From Dasypus novemcinctus (taxonomy: Eukaryota; Chordata; Mammalia; Cingulata; Dasypodidae): DNA of 64,000 nt. The position numbers and the translations under genes are program-made. Below, piece by piece: positions 35,801 through 47,272 of the stretch. The DNA lies in NCBI RefSeq assembly GCF_030445035.2, contig NC_080690.1, positions 33,444,796 through 33,508,795 of the forward strand, in the 5' to 3' direction. Position 1 is the stretch's first letter; the number at the start of each line of letters is the position of its first letter. The notes beneath the pieces are model-generated. The model searched no databases. It saw only the letters and a list, made by a program, of their open reading frames with translations, and was not told the DNA's origin.

Positions 35801-38800
35801 TTTAGGATATAAATTTCTCCTCTCTTCATTGTGCCCCTGCTTCTCTGCTATAGGCTTTGATCCTATTCAGTAGGACTATGTCTGAATCATCTCAATAATC
35901 ATAATCATTACAACCCCCACAACGACTAGCACAGCCTCTTGTACCTGACATATTTTATAAGTACTTTCAAAGTTTCCAAAGAGTAGGCTTCAAAGTAAAC
36001 ATAGACAAAAGTTGTACTCTAGGATTCTGATCAGTGAGAAACTGAATACAGGCATGAAGTGATCTGTTACCATCAGCTATTGTATACTTAAAGCACAGAA
36101 ATGAGTATTTAACCCTTACATGGATAGATAACAGTGAAACATCATTTCCTAGAAGGAGTGTAGACTAATCCTTTTGGTGCCTTGAATTGCAGCTACAGCG
36201 GGAGTCCTTAAACCCTGAGGAGGTACAGTCTGTCCAAGAACACCTGGGTTACCAGAGTGACAGCCTGCTCTCTGTTCAGATCACAGGCAAAAAACCAAAC
36301 TTTGAAGTGGGTTCTTCCAGTCAGCTGAAGCTTTCCATTGCCAAGAAGTCTCTTTCAGGTAAGGCTGGCCTAGGAACATTGTTCTGTTTAAATGGGTCTG
36401 GAGACACATATTAGAAATTGAACCAGAGAGCTAAATGAGGTGGCAGTGTTTCCAGGTATTACCAGAGGATTAGTCCTTCCTTAATTTCTGTCATTTCGAG
36501 TGGAAGAATTCTTAATGTACTGTTATCCTGGGCATATTTGCATCTAAAAGTGAAACAATGCATAGATACTATCCAGTTCAGCTCCTTCTGAGTCCTCTTC
36601 ATTTTAAAGGCCTGAGCCACGTAGTTTTGTTAGTGAAGTTTTTCCAGGTCCAGATTTATAACATTTATCCTCAGAAGACCTCACAGTAGTGACACTGATA
36701 GATAAGAGTGCCTTGTTCCCATGTGTCCCTTTTTTTCCCTGCCTTTTCTTACTTCGAAGAAATCTTAAGATACTTGTAAAACCATATTTCTTCTGCCTGG
36801 AAAAGTGCACCCCTCCCCTTGCTTCCTATTACTATGTTTTAATGCCTGAATTGAGATAAATTATTATAGACGTGAGGTATGCAAAATTTTATAGATAATT
36901 CCTGTGCATTTACACTGCATTGTTTTGACTGTCCAGTCTAAATCTTCAAGAAAATCTTTCTAATCCTAAACTTTGGATTCATAGTTCCCAAATGGATAGG
37001 GACACCTTAGTTGGGCAGTTTGCCCCATGGAAGGTCTGAGCATCCATTTGCAGCTATAGCTATGGTAAGAAGGTACACTTTCCCCAAAGGTCTGGTTGAG
37101 CATCTGCTCCAAACAATCCAGTGGTTTCAGCTCTCTCAGGCCCTTCCTGGATCCTCCTGGCTTGCAGGAGGATAGGAACCCTAGAGAGAGAGTCAGGAGG
37201 CGAGAACTTTGTGTCTGCTGCATATTTGTTTGCCATCACCTCCAGAACCCATTTCCCTGTAAGTGACAGGTCTGTGTGAGGCTTAAGCTTTTCTGCTTAT
37301 AAAGTCTCCGACACACTATTTTCAATTTAATCTTCAAAGTAGTTGTGAGGGGTTTACAGAGTACTCTTTAGTCCCATGTCATATAGATGGAAATTGAGAT
37401 GAGAAGCAAGTAGAAGTTAAAAGCATACTTTAGAGTCACACAGGACTTGTATTTGTGCCCAGTTATTCAAACACTCTGAATCTGTTTTGTCATCTGTAAA
37501 ATTAAAATGGAAAGTAAACACTTACCTCATAAGGTTGTTAACAGGGTTAAATTAGATCGTATGTGTAAAAATGCTTAATACAGTGTCAGGTACAAAAGCA
37601 AGTGCAGAACAAGTGATGTCATTTTTTTACTCTCACAAAGTGATTGGCCCAAGATCATGCCTTTCATAAGTCATAGAGCTGGGGCTCATACCCAAGGCTC
37701 TGACTCCCTGCACAGTGTTTTCTCCCCTGGGCATAGTTTCTCTGTCGGAAGCACTCAGGTAGTTGGTTTCTGGCTGGTTTTATGTAGCTCTTTTTCTTTT
37801 ATTGGTTCGTCTCAGTGAAGCCTGCTCTGGACCCTGCTGCTGCCAAGCTCTGGACCCTGTCAGCCAACGACATGGAGGATGAGAGCATGGTGAGTGGGTG
37901 CCCTGGTCACCCTTTCAGGGCCCCGTACTGGACCCAAAGGGCCATAGTTTGGAGTGGACTCTCTGGACCTTTACTGTGAACGTGTTTAAAGCCCAGCATC
38001 TTGGCTGTGCCTGCTACTGGTCTTTCATTTAAATGGAAACTCCACATTGGTGGCATTGTGAATTTGTTTTTAACATCTCTCTTCCCAGCAGGTTTTCTTG
38101 TTCTCACTTCAGGTCATACGGTAAAGACTCGTGGGCATGTGTAAACCTGAAAAGAGTTTTTCAGCTAAAATATTTTTATAGGCTCCTTTGTCTAGGCAAG
38201 TCACCGAACACCCCTTTGTCTTAAAAACAATACTTTTCGACTTTGATAGGCTCTGTCTTAATGAAGTGTTTCGTTTGTACATACAACCATTGAGGTTAAG
38301 GTGGTGAGCAAAATAGGTCATGGTTTGTGCCCTCTTAGGGCTTACTGACTAATTGTGCACATGTTGAAGAAAGACTTTCACAAATGAATATATAATTACT
38401 TGCCTTTTTTTCCCCTCAGGAATTACAGAGAAATACTTGACTCCTTTTTTTTCAAGGAAAAAAGCCCTTTGTATAAGTTAAATAAATATAACACTTCCCT
38501 CTTTTTTCTACCTGCTTCTCCCTCCCTACCAACACACACACACATCTCTCTACAGCTACAGGCCAATCTTACAATTATTTCTTTATGCCCGATTCCATAC
38601 GTCTGCTCTTGGGGCTGGTGATCACTTTAGCTTTTCATTAGCAGAAACATAACTTATGTTGCTATTTGCTTTGAACCCTCTCCAGGATCTCATTGACTCA
38701 GATGAGCTGCTGGATCCAGAAGATTTGAAGAAGCCAGATCCAGCTTCCCTGCGAGCTGCTTCATGTGGAGAAGGGAAAAAGAGGAAGGCTTGTAAGAACT

Positions 38801-41800
38801 GGTAAGTGCTGGCATAGGCAGAGTTGGCCATGAAACCCCATGTACTGGTGACAGGTCCCCTGCATGTGCTTCCTCGACTGTATCTCCTCCCCTCCCACCA
38901 CAAGAGGTTATCACTCTCCTAAGTTTGCATTACTCATTTGCTGGCTTTTCTGATGGTTTGCAGCCTATGTATGGATTGTCAAACAATGTTTTATTTATTT
39001 ATTTATTTTTAAAGATTTATTTTATTTATTTCTCTCCACTTCCCCACATTTGTCTGCTCTCTGCATTCATTCGCTGTGTATTCTGCTTCCGCTTGCATCA
39101 TCCGGTGGCACTGGGAAATTGCCTCTCTTTTTTGTTGCATCATCTTACTGCATCAGTTCTCCATGTGTGTGGCGCCACTCCTGGGTGGGCTGCGCTTTTT
39201 TCACATAGGGCAGCTCTCCTTGCAGGGTGCACTCCTTGGCGTGGGGCACCCCTACCAGGGGGCATCCCTGCGTGGCACGGCACTCCTTGTGCACAGCAGC
39301 TCTGCGCATGGGCCAGCTCGCCACATGGGTCAGGAGGCCCTGGCGATCGAACCCTGGACCCTCCATATGGTAGATAGACGCTCTATCAGTTGAGCTATGT
39401 CCACTTCCCAGTGTATTATTTAGTTTTGAACAACTGAGTAGTAAGCCCAAACCTAACTAGATAAGGAAATGTCACTATTCCCATTATTTTGTGAAGGCTC
39501 TCAGGGGAGAAGGAACTGAATGAACAGAGGTTCCCTGAGTCATGGTTTAGTCTCTGCTTCCTTGAGAATCTATCAGAGCCTCTTCTGAGAAGTCAGTAGG
39601 AAGCCATGAATGAGATCTACAATTAGAGCAGCTGGCAGGGTCATAGTATATATAGTACAGGCCCGTCCAACCAACAGAAATGTGGTCAAAGCAAGTGGAC
39701 TGCTCTAAACTTACTATAGCTTACCACTCTTAGGGGTAGATCAAGGTAGAATACTCCTGTGGGTTGCAGTCAGTGTCCTCAGCTGATCGGGCACAGAAGG
39801 CAGAGATGTTATTGGCATGCAGGTCCAGACAGGCCAAGGACAGAATCTGGACTAGTTTGCCTGCCGTCAGGTTGTAAGGATGGTGTAGCAGCAGGGAGCT
39901 TGGTGTTCACAGCCTTCAGCATGCCCGTCTCTTGAGTCTTCTTGCTCCAGTGCGCATGCGTGGCTCTGTGTCTGGAGCAAAGCTGTCATCTTGGGTTTGC
40001 CCTTTACTGTCCCCTGAGGATTCCTTTCTCTTCCATCTTGTGTTAGCGTTCCTGTTTCCTGTGTTTCATGTTTCTTTCTTGTTTTCCCTTTTGTTTTGGT
40101 GAAGTAAATCCTCTAGTAGTTTCTATAGAAAGGATAACTGGGAGGTAAGTTGTTTTCTTTTTTTACTGAGTCTGTGTGTCTGAAATGTGGTTGTTTCTAT
40201 TCTCATAAATGACTGGGAATTTGGATAGAGAAATCTTAGTTGATAATAATTTTCTTAACAGAATTCTCAAGACAGTTCTGTCACCTTCATTCTTCCAGTG
40301 ATGTTGTTGAGAGGCCATTCTGTTTCTTTATTCTTTCTGTAAAAACGTTTACCCGTTTTGAAAGTTTATAGAACCTTCTTTCTCCTTGGTATCGTTTGTG
40401 ATAGCATTCCTCAATGGGGGTCTATTTTCATCCATAGTACTCAGCACTTGATGTGTCTTTTCAGTCTAGCTAAAGTCATGTCCATAATCCTGGTCAGTTA
40501 TTTTTTTAAAGATTTATTTATTTATTTCTGCCCCCCACCCCCACCCCGGTTGTCTGTTCTCTGTGTCTATTTGCTGCGTCTTCTTTGTCTGCTTCTGTTG
40601 TTGTCAGCTGCATGGGAATCTGTGTTTTCCTTTGTTGTGTCATCTTGCTGTGTCAGCTCTCCTTGTGTGTGGCGCCATTCCTGGGCAGGCTGCACTTTCT
40701 TTCGTGCTGAGCGGCTCTCCTTACGGGGCACACTCCTTGTGTGTGGGGCTCCCCTATGCAGGGGACACCCCTGCGTGGCACAGCACTCCTTGCGCGCATC
40801 AGCACTGGACATGGGCCGGCTCCACATGGGTCAAGGAGGCCCGGGGTTTGAACCGCAGGCCTCCCCGCCCTAACCAGTGGGCCAAGTCTGCCACACCCCC
40901 CCAGTTTTTGTTTTTTAACTTTTTTATAGTGTCCTGTTCTTATTTCAGTGGTGTGATATTGTCTTTTTTCCCTTGAGCATAGTGATTATTTTTTTTGAAG
41001 TTTTTTTTCCCCTGCACCATCTATTTCTTCCAATTTGCTTTTCTTTCCTTCCTCCCTCCTTCCCAGTTCAAAATAAATTTAATAATTGGGTTTTCCATTT
41101 CTTTAAAAAATGCTGTTAGGATTTTTAAAATCAGGATTGCATTGACTTTGTATATCAATTTGTGTAGAATTAACATCTTAACAATATTTAGTCTTCCCAT
41201 CCATAAACATGGAATGTTCTATTTATTTAGGTCCTCTTTGATTTATTTTAGCAATGCATTGTAGTTTTCTGAATACAAGTGCTTTATGTCCTAAATGTTT
41301 GATTCTTTTTGTCACTACTAAATGTTTATTCTAAATGTTTGATTCTTTTTGTCACTACTGTAAATGGAATTTTTTCCTGACTTCCTCCTCAGATTGCTCA
41401 GTACTGCTGTATAGAAACACTACTGACTTTTGGGTATTAATCTTGTATCTTGCCACTCTGCTGAATTCATTTATTTGCTCTAGGAGCTTTGTTGTAAATT
41501 TTTTTGAGAGTTTCTAGGATCATATCATCTGCATAGCAAAAGTTCTACTTCTTCCTTTCCAATTTGGATGAATTTTTTTTTTTTTTTAACTATTTATTTC
41601 TTTCCCCTTCCTTGCCATTCCCCTCCAGATGTTTGCTCTCTGTAACCATTCGCTGTGTGTTCTTCTGTGTCTGCTTGCTTGTATTCTTCTCAGCAGCACC
41701 CAGAATCTGTGTCTCTTTGTTGAGTCATTTTGTTGCATCAGCTCTCCATGTGTGAGGCACTATTCCTGGGCAGGCTGTGCTTTTTTCACGCTGAGCGGCT

Positions 41801-44800
41801 TTCCTTACAGGGTGCACTCCTTGCGTGTGGGGCTCCCCTCCAGGGGGGACACCCCTGCGTGGCACAGCACTCCTTGCGTGTATCAGCACTGCGCGTGGGC
41901 TGGCTCATCACATGGGTCAGGAGGCCCTGGGTTTGAACCTTGGGCCTCCCATGTGGTAGGCAGACACCTTATCCATTGGGCCAAATCCACATCCCCATTT
42001 TATTTCTTTCTCTTGCCTGATTGTTCTACCTAGAACCATTAACACTGTACTGAATGACTGTGGGCATCCTTGTCTTGTTCCTGATCTCAACAGGAAAGCT
42101 TTCAGTCTTTCACCATTGAGTAGCTGTGGGTTTTTCATATATATCCGTTATCATGTTGAGAAAGTTTCCTTCAATTCCTATCTTTTGAAGTGTTTTTAAT
42201 CAAGAAAGGATGCTGGATTTTGTCATATGCCTTTTTTGTATCAATCAGGATGATCATATGATTTTTCTTCTTTGATTTATTACTGTGGTGTATCAGACTG
42301 ATTAATTTTCTTGTATTGAACCACCCTTGCATGCCTGGTATAAGACCCACTCGATTGTGAATAATTTTTTAAACATGTTTTTTGATTCAGTTAGCTAGTA
42401 TTTTGTTGAGGATTTTTGCATCCATATTGTATTAGTCAGCCAAAGGGGTGCTGATGCAAAATACCAGAAGTCTGTTGGCTTTTGTAAAGGGCATTTATTT
42501 GGGGTAGGAGCTTACAGATACCAGGCCTCTCACCAAAGTCTATTTTCATGTGTTGAAACAAGATGTCTGCCGATGTCTGCCTGGGTTAGGCTTCCTGGGT
42601 TTCTCTCTTCCCGGGTCTTGCTTCTCTCCGGGCTCGGGGTTCCTTTCTTCCCGGGGCTTGCTTCTCTTTCCTCTGTGTGCTTACTTCCCAGGGCTCCAGC
42701 TTAAGACTTCAGCATCAGACTCCAACATCAAACTCCAACATCAAAACCCTCCCTGCTCTGTCCTTTGCCATGCCTTTTATCTGTGATTCCCACTCCTTGG
42801 TGGGTGGGGACTCAACACCCTACTGAAGTGGCCCAATCAAAGCCCTGATCATAATTTAATCATGCCCAGGTACGGATCAATTTACAAACATAACCCAACA
42901 TCTGTTTTTGGAATTCATAATTATATCAAACTGCTACACATATTAATTGGGGAAACCAGTCTATAATTTTCTTTTTTCATAGTATCATTACCTGGATTTG
43001 GTTTTAGGATAATGTTGGTTTCATAGAATGAGTTTGGTAATGTTTGTTCCTGTTCAGGTTTTTGGAAGAATTTGAGTAAGATTAGTATTAAATCTTCTTT
43101 GAATGCTTGAAATAATTCACCTGTGAAGTCATCTGGTTCTGGGCTTTTCATTTTGGGGAGTTGTGTGATGACTTTTTCAATCTCTTTGCTTGTGATTGGT
43201 TTGTTGAGATCTTCTATTTCTTTTCAGGTCAGTGTAGGTTGTTCATATGCCCCTAGTAATTTTTCCATTTCATCTACATTGTCTAGTTTGTTGACATACA
43301 GTTGTTCATAGAATCCTCTTATGTGCTTTTTTCTTTTTGTTTTGGTCTCTCACTTCTATATTAGAAACTATCTTAAAATGTCTTGTAATCCTTGGTTGTC
43401 TTCATACTTATGAGTGGAGAACAATACCCAAGAGAAATGAAAACACATGTCCACACAAAAACTTGCATATGAATGTTCATAGCAGCATTATTCATAATAG
43501 CCAAAAATGTGAAAACAACCCAAATGTCCACCATCTGATAAATAGATAAACAAAATAAGGTATGTCCATACAATGGAATATTATTCAGTCATAATAAGGA
43601 GTGAAATACTGAAACATGCTACAACATGGATGAATCTTGAAAATATGCTAAGTGAAAAAAGCTAGTTACAAAAGACCGCATATTGTATGCCTCCATGTAT
43701 ATGAAATGTCCAGAACAGAAATCTAGAGACAGAAAGTAGATTAGTGATTGCTTAGGGCTGGGGGTGGAGGATGGGGAGATAGGGAAGTGCTAGCTACAGT
43801 GTATGGAGTTTCTTTTTGAGGTGATGAAAATGTTCTGAAATTTACTTCAGTGCTGGTTGCACGGTATCTGTTGAGTATATTAAAAACCACTGGATTGTAT
43901 ACTTCAGATGGGTGAATTGTATGTGAATTATATCTCAATCAAGCTGGGTTTTTTTGTTTTTTAAAGAGTAGAGGACATAAAGCTAATTGGAAAGAACTAA
44001 GAAAGAATAAAAAAGAAAAAGAAAAGAAAAAGCTAATTGGGAGCTTTGAGCATATAGGGGGATTTTGTTGACTGATTTGTTGAAGGGGAACTGGGTGGAC
44101 CTTTTAGGGGGACTCCAAAGCCAGTATCTTTGGGTCTTTCCTCTTAGATTGATTAGATCGCTCAGGGAAGGGCCTTCTAGTCTCCTCAGTACTGCCGATT
44201 CCAGTGCCTTTGAGGTTACAGTTTCCTTTACTGCCAGGTTCAGGTTTAGCTTTCTTGGGCTGCTAAGTCAGTTCCCTCTGCTCCATCTGCTTTACAGTTT
44301 CCCACACTATTGCTTTTGTCTTGTCTCCTGTATTTCCAGTCATTTGGATTTTATGTCTTTATGAAAATCCCTTTTTGGAGGTTCTGGTGGGATTTTGAGG
44401 GACAGTAGAATTAGATGCATGCATTCAACCTGTCCTCTTAATCTGGAAACTTTGATGTTAGAATTTTTATATTAGTTTGATAAGTGGATGGAGATGGTGG
44501 TCTGCAGGCTTGCTTAAGCATCAGTGGTTTTTTTTTTATGTGAAAGCTGCCAACATTTGCAAATCAAGAGATTTCAAGTAAAAATCATTTTTTAGGCTGT
44601 TCTTAAATTTAGAAAATGTGGCAGCACTAAGTTTGCTCTTCCCACAATGATTTGACTGAGTAGCCCACCGTCTCTAGACAGGGCTCACTCCTGCAGCTCT
44701 CCGTACTCCCACCACTCACCGTCCCTAACAGCCTGGCTCCTTGGTATTACCTGTCTGGCCCTGGAGGCATTTGAATTAGGACACCCCAGTGTAAGGAGAA

Positions 44801-45642
44801 AAGTTTGAAGATAAAAGTGTGTAAATGTGCAGCACATTTGGTGCAGTCAAGGATTTGGAGTTCTGGATGGTGGCAAATCTCCTTCATCAGCTACTGATTT
44901 TTCCCCAGTACTTGTGGACTTGCAGAAGAACTGGAAAAAGAGAAGTCACAGGAACAGAAGAGCAGCCAGCCCAAGTCGGCCTGTGGAAACGTAAATATCT
45001 GGATCATTACTGGGCCTTCACAAAACCCCCAATGATATTTAGTGGGCTTTCTCCTAAACCAAACACAGACTGGCTCCAGCTCTCAGGAATTTACTGTCCA
45101 GATAGCTTAAGCATGGGCAGAGATACGAGAACATGTCTGTGGGTGGCAGTGAGGAGGGAGGGTATCTCCTGAGAGTGGGTCAGCATGACCACGGGGGGAG
45201 GCTGTCTTGTCCTTTCTTATTTGGCCCCTTTCTACTTTATAGTGTGGCCTGATGTTATTCAGCCATTTGACTATAGCTGGACTGTGATTCAAACTGCTTA
45301 GAACATAGAAATATGGCCTCATAAGGAACTTCTTCTAGTGTCTATTGTTTTTCATAAAACCAGCAAACTCGAAAACTCCTAGTATTTGGGTTCCCATTGG
45401 ACCTTCAAATACTCTCCGCTGTTTTCCTTCAGGCCACATCATGAAATTAGGAATCTCTTTCTTCTGGCCTGTGTCTCTGGGATAAGCTAACACTTGGCCT
45501 CCCTGTGTGATTGCCTCTTCTCTCTCGACAGTGCTACCTGGGCGATGCTTTCCGCTGTGCCAGCTGCCCCTACCTTGGGATGCCTGCCTTCAAGCCCGGG
45601 GAGAAGGTGCTGCTGAGCAGTGGCAGTCTTCACGACGCCTAG
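32717..45642 (+). CDS. CIAPIN1: CIAPIN1 (anamorsin), cytosolic Fe-S cluster assembly protein; complete, 8 coding exons
   Basis: Anamorsin accepts electrons from NDOR1 in the cytosolic iron-sulfur assembly pathway and is also linked to anti-apoptotic signalling. Coding exons: 32717-32873, 33349-33501, 34958-35034, 36193-36358, 37816-37889, 38686-38801, 44909-44990, 45532-45642. They join to 936 nt, 311 aa; human has 312. Residues 1 to about 170 form the methyltransferase-like domain ([12 protein letters not shown] inside), followed by a flexible linker. The C-terminal cluster domain keeps both motifs: C-x8-C-x2-C-x-C ([15 protein letters not shown]) and the twin CGNC...CASC. The Fe-S motif cysteines are distributed over exons 7, 8 and 9. 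The protein ends LSSGSLHDA. The ATG context is adequate (G at -3, G at +4). The 6.1-kb intron 7 and 7.7-kb intron 1 are repeat-filled. The frame is intact. Confidence 0.97.
33349..33501 (+). CDS. CIAPIN1: CIAPIN1 coding exon 2
   Basis: Acceptor CTTTTCAG; donor GTAAGG. It codes [20 protein letters not shown] to [10 protein letters not shown]. Confidence 0.95.
33720..34310 (+). mobile_element. L1 3'-end remnant
   Basis: ACTATGCAGCAATAAACAGT..ATGCTGAGTGAAAAAATCCC..ATTTCATTCATATGACC..AATAAAAAAGTTAAAAA. CIAPIN1 intron 3. Confidence 0.65.
34958..35034 (+). CDS. CIAPIN1: CIAPIN1 coding exon 3
   Basis: Acceptor CTTGGCAG; donor GTATGT. It codes [19 protein letters not shown] to LVEVKE. The split junction codon gives Val where human has Asp. 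Confidence 0.94.
36193..36358 (+). CDS. CIAPIN1: CIAPIN1 coding exon 4
   Basis: Acceptor AATTGCAG; donor GTAAGG. It codes [19 protein letters not shown] to [11 protein letters not shown]. One residue fewer than human near the 3' end explains the 311 versus 312 aa length. Confidence 0.95.
37400..37720 (+). repeat. MIR SINE remnant
   Basis: GTCATCTGTAAAATTAAAAT..CTTACCTCATAAGGTTGTTA..AATGCTTAATACAGTGTCAG. Confidence 0.6.
37816..37889 (+). CDS. CIAPIN1: CIAPIN1 coding exon 5
   Basis: Acceptor CGTCTCAG; donor GTGAGT. It codes [20 protein letters not shown] and EDESM. Confidence 0.95.
38686..38801 (+). CDS. CIAPIN1: CIAPIN1 coding exon 6 (first Fe-S motif, 5' part)
   Basis: Acceptor CTCTCCAG; donor GTAAGT. 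It codes [20 protein letters not shown] to KRKACKN plus TG of the next Cys. The first two cysteines of the C-x8-C-x2-C-x-C motif are here. Confidence 0.96.
38995..39409 (-). mobile_element. tRNA-derived SINE, reverse orientation
   Basis: The complement begins GGGAAGTGGACATAGCTCAA with a B-box-like GGTTCGAT. Lies in CIAPIN1 intron 7. Confidence 0.85.
40502..40903 (-). mobile_element. tRNA-derived SINE, reverse orientation
   Basis: AAAGATTTATTTATTTATTT at the left (tail), GTTTGAACCGCAGG complement of the B box at the right. Confidence 0.85.
41291..41359 (+). repeat. Small tandem duplication
   Basis: CTAAATGTTTGATTCTTTTT followed by GTCACTACT occurs twice in tandem within the L1. Confidence 0.75.
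41575..41995 (-). mobile_element. tRNA-derived SINE inside the reverse L1
   Basis: T-rich tail on the left, complement head GGGATGTGGATTTGGCCCAA on the right; L1 sequence resumes on both sides. Confidence 0.85.
42428..42938 (-). mobile_element. Solo LTR (ERVL/MaLR-like) with perfect 5-bp target duplication
   Basis: A 511-bp element with TG..CA ends, flanked by CATAT at 42423-42427 and 42939-42943. On the minus strand it begins TGTAGCAGTTTGATATAA, has AGATAAAAGGC (TATA) and CCAAATAAATGCCC (poly(A) signal), and ends CTAATACA. L1 sequence continues directly across it. Confidence 0.85.
43395..43960 (+). mobile_element. L1 3'-end remnant
   Basis: CATAGCAGCATTATTCATAA..CCCAAATGTCCACC..ATACAATGGAATATTATTCA. 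Confidence 0.75.
44909..44990 (+). CDS. CIAPIN1: CIAPIN1 coding exon 7 (completes first Fe-S motif)
   Basis: Acceptor TTCCCCAG; donor GTAAAT. It codes (C)[19 protein letters not shown] to KSACGN, ending between the Cys residues of the twin motif. Confidence 0.95.
45532..45642 (+). CDS. CIAPIN1: CIAPIN1 coding exon 8 (second Fe-S motif, C-terminus)
   Basis: Acceptor CTCGACAG. It codes [20 protein letters not shown] to [10 protein letters not shown], with TAG at 45640-45642. Confidence 0.96.
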   Translation, partial: CYLGDAFRCASCPYLGMPAFKPGEKVLLSSGSLHDA

Positions 45643-46000
45643 GAGGGGCCCAGCGGACACAGCTGTTCCTCCAGCCAGTTCCTGTCTCTCGAATCCCCCC
45701 ACCTCCTTGGGTTTGCTCACTCTGTTTGAAATCCGTTTGGGGAACAGGTGCTTAGTAGGCAGAGTGAGGCTGGGAGTGGGGGTGCAGTGGTGTGTTGTGC
45801 TGCTGTGTATCAAATGACCAAGATGGCTTGGGTCCAGGCACCCTGAGTGGGGTGACCTGTTTCTTCACCTACTGTTAGGGCAGGGCAGTCTGTACTGAGG
45901 AGGCCCCTCCTCGAGGCTGAAATGCTGACTCTTACATTCTTGAGCCCAGACATCCTTGAGCAGTAACACTGTGGTAAATAAAGCTCCAGGCTCTTGCCTG
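45643..46000 (+). other. CIAPIN1: CIAPIN1 3' untranslated region
   Basis: From the stop codon to about 18 nt past the AATAAA at 45977; the end is inferred. Confidence 0.65.
45977..45982 (+). terminator. CIAPIN1: CIAPIN1 poly(A) signal AATAAA
   Basis: AATAAA 335 nt after the stop codon, the only well-placed one. Cleavage is expected near 46000. Confidence 0.7.
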
Positions 46001-46734
46001 TATTCTAAGCTCAGCAGTTGTGCCACCTACTTGTCTTCCAGAGTTTGTGGCTGATTTGACACGCAGTTCTTGGTGACACAAGTCAAGTGTCCCATGACCT
46101 CCTCAGAGCACCAAAGCAATCTCATTGGTTACTGTGATCACACCCAGTGTCCTTCTGGCCCTTTTTTACTCGCACTTCCACCCCGTTTCACTATGGCATT
46201 GCATTTATGTCTTGCTGTCATTCTTGTTCTTGTACAGGTCTTAGTTGTGGGGGGTGGGGGCCTATTCGTGTGTGATACAGGCATCTGAGCTCAGCTTGGA
46301 TCACTAGACTTCCCTTTGGGAGGGACTCAGTGTCACCTAAATGGCCAGTCCTATGCTTATGGAGTAGGACCTCTCCATCTCACCTGAGAATGAGACGGGA
46401 GAGGGAAGCAGCACAGGATCTGAACCAACAGCAAGTCTCTGAGCAGGAGCTCCTTTGTTACTCACCCACACAGACCTGGAGTCGATCTTGCCAAATATTT
46501 GGAGAGGCTGTTTGGATATGCAAACTGAATATTTAGATTTTACCAGTAAATAAAAGTGTTAATTGGTATATCCTTGAAACCTGATTTGAGTCTCTCTAAG
46601 TTTGATTTGTTTATCCTGGCCCCTGCTGGTGGATTTAGTTATCTGTGTGGCTAAATCCTACTTTGACCCCAGAGCGCCAGCAGTGGGCAGTCCACTCCCT
46701 TCCCTTCCATGACCCATGCCCTGGTACAGCCCCT

Positions 46735-47272
46735 TCCCCTTTAGTTTGACCTGGATCTGTGAATACGATGCGATATCACTACCACGGTCACGTTATGTGG
46801 CAAAAGTGAAGGGATCTTGTAGACGTCGAGTCCCTGTTCACATTGGCTTTGCGTAAATCAAAAGGGAGATTGTTCTGAGTGGGCTGACCTAATCAGCTGG
46901 GCCCTTTAAAAGACCAGTTCCTCTGGCTGGCCTTGGCTGAGTAAATTGCCATGTTGTGAGAGGGCCTATGGGAGACAGGACAAGGACCTGAGAGCAGTGA
47001 CAGTCAATAAGAAAACTGGGACGCAGTCCTCCAGCCAGCAAGAAGCTGAATTCTGCCAACAACAATGTTAGCTTGGAAGAGGACCCTGAGCTCCAGATGA
47101 GGGCACAGCTCCAGCTGACACCCTGATGGTAACCTTTTGAGACCCTGAGCAGAGGACCCAGCTAAACTGTTCCCAGACTCCTGACCCACAGAAACTGATA
47201 CAATAAATGTGTGTTTTAAGGCGCTAGGTTTGAGGTAATTTGTTACACAGCAGTAGAAAACTAATACATCCC
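46735..47272 (+). mobile_element. MLT1-type LTR (MaLR)
   Basis: GTTTGACCTGGATCTGTGAA..GTTATGTGGCAAAAGTGAAG..ACAGAAACTGATACAATAAA..GGTAATTTGTTACACAGCAG..AAAACTAATACA. Confidence 0.7.

Larger units (their letters stand above)
40904..43330 (-). mobile_element. L1 ORF2 region, reverse orientation, with nested insertions
   Basis: Reverse-strand frames include L1 reverse-transcriptase text, e.g. [18 protein letters not shown] (within 42921-43151). The SINE at 41575-41995 and the LTR at 42428-42938 interrupt it. Confidence 0.75.
38802..44908 (+). other. CIAPIN1: CIAPIN1 intron 7
   Basis: 6.1 kb separating the halves of the first Fe-S motif. Contains three reverse SINEs, reverse L1 ORF2 sequence, a solo LTR and a forward L1 3' end. 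About 39410-40500 and 43965-44900 show nothing I recognise. Confidence 0.8.

Noticed and set aside
42921-43151. Minus-strand frame of 76 codons
   Set aside because: It is a fragment of L1 reverse transcriptase, covered by the L1 feature, not a host gene.
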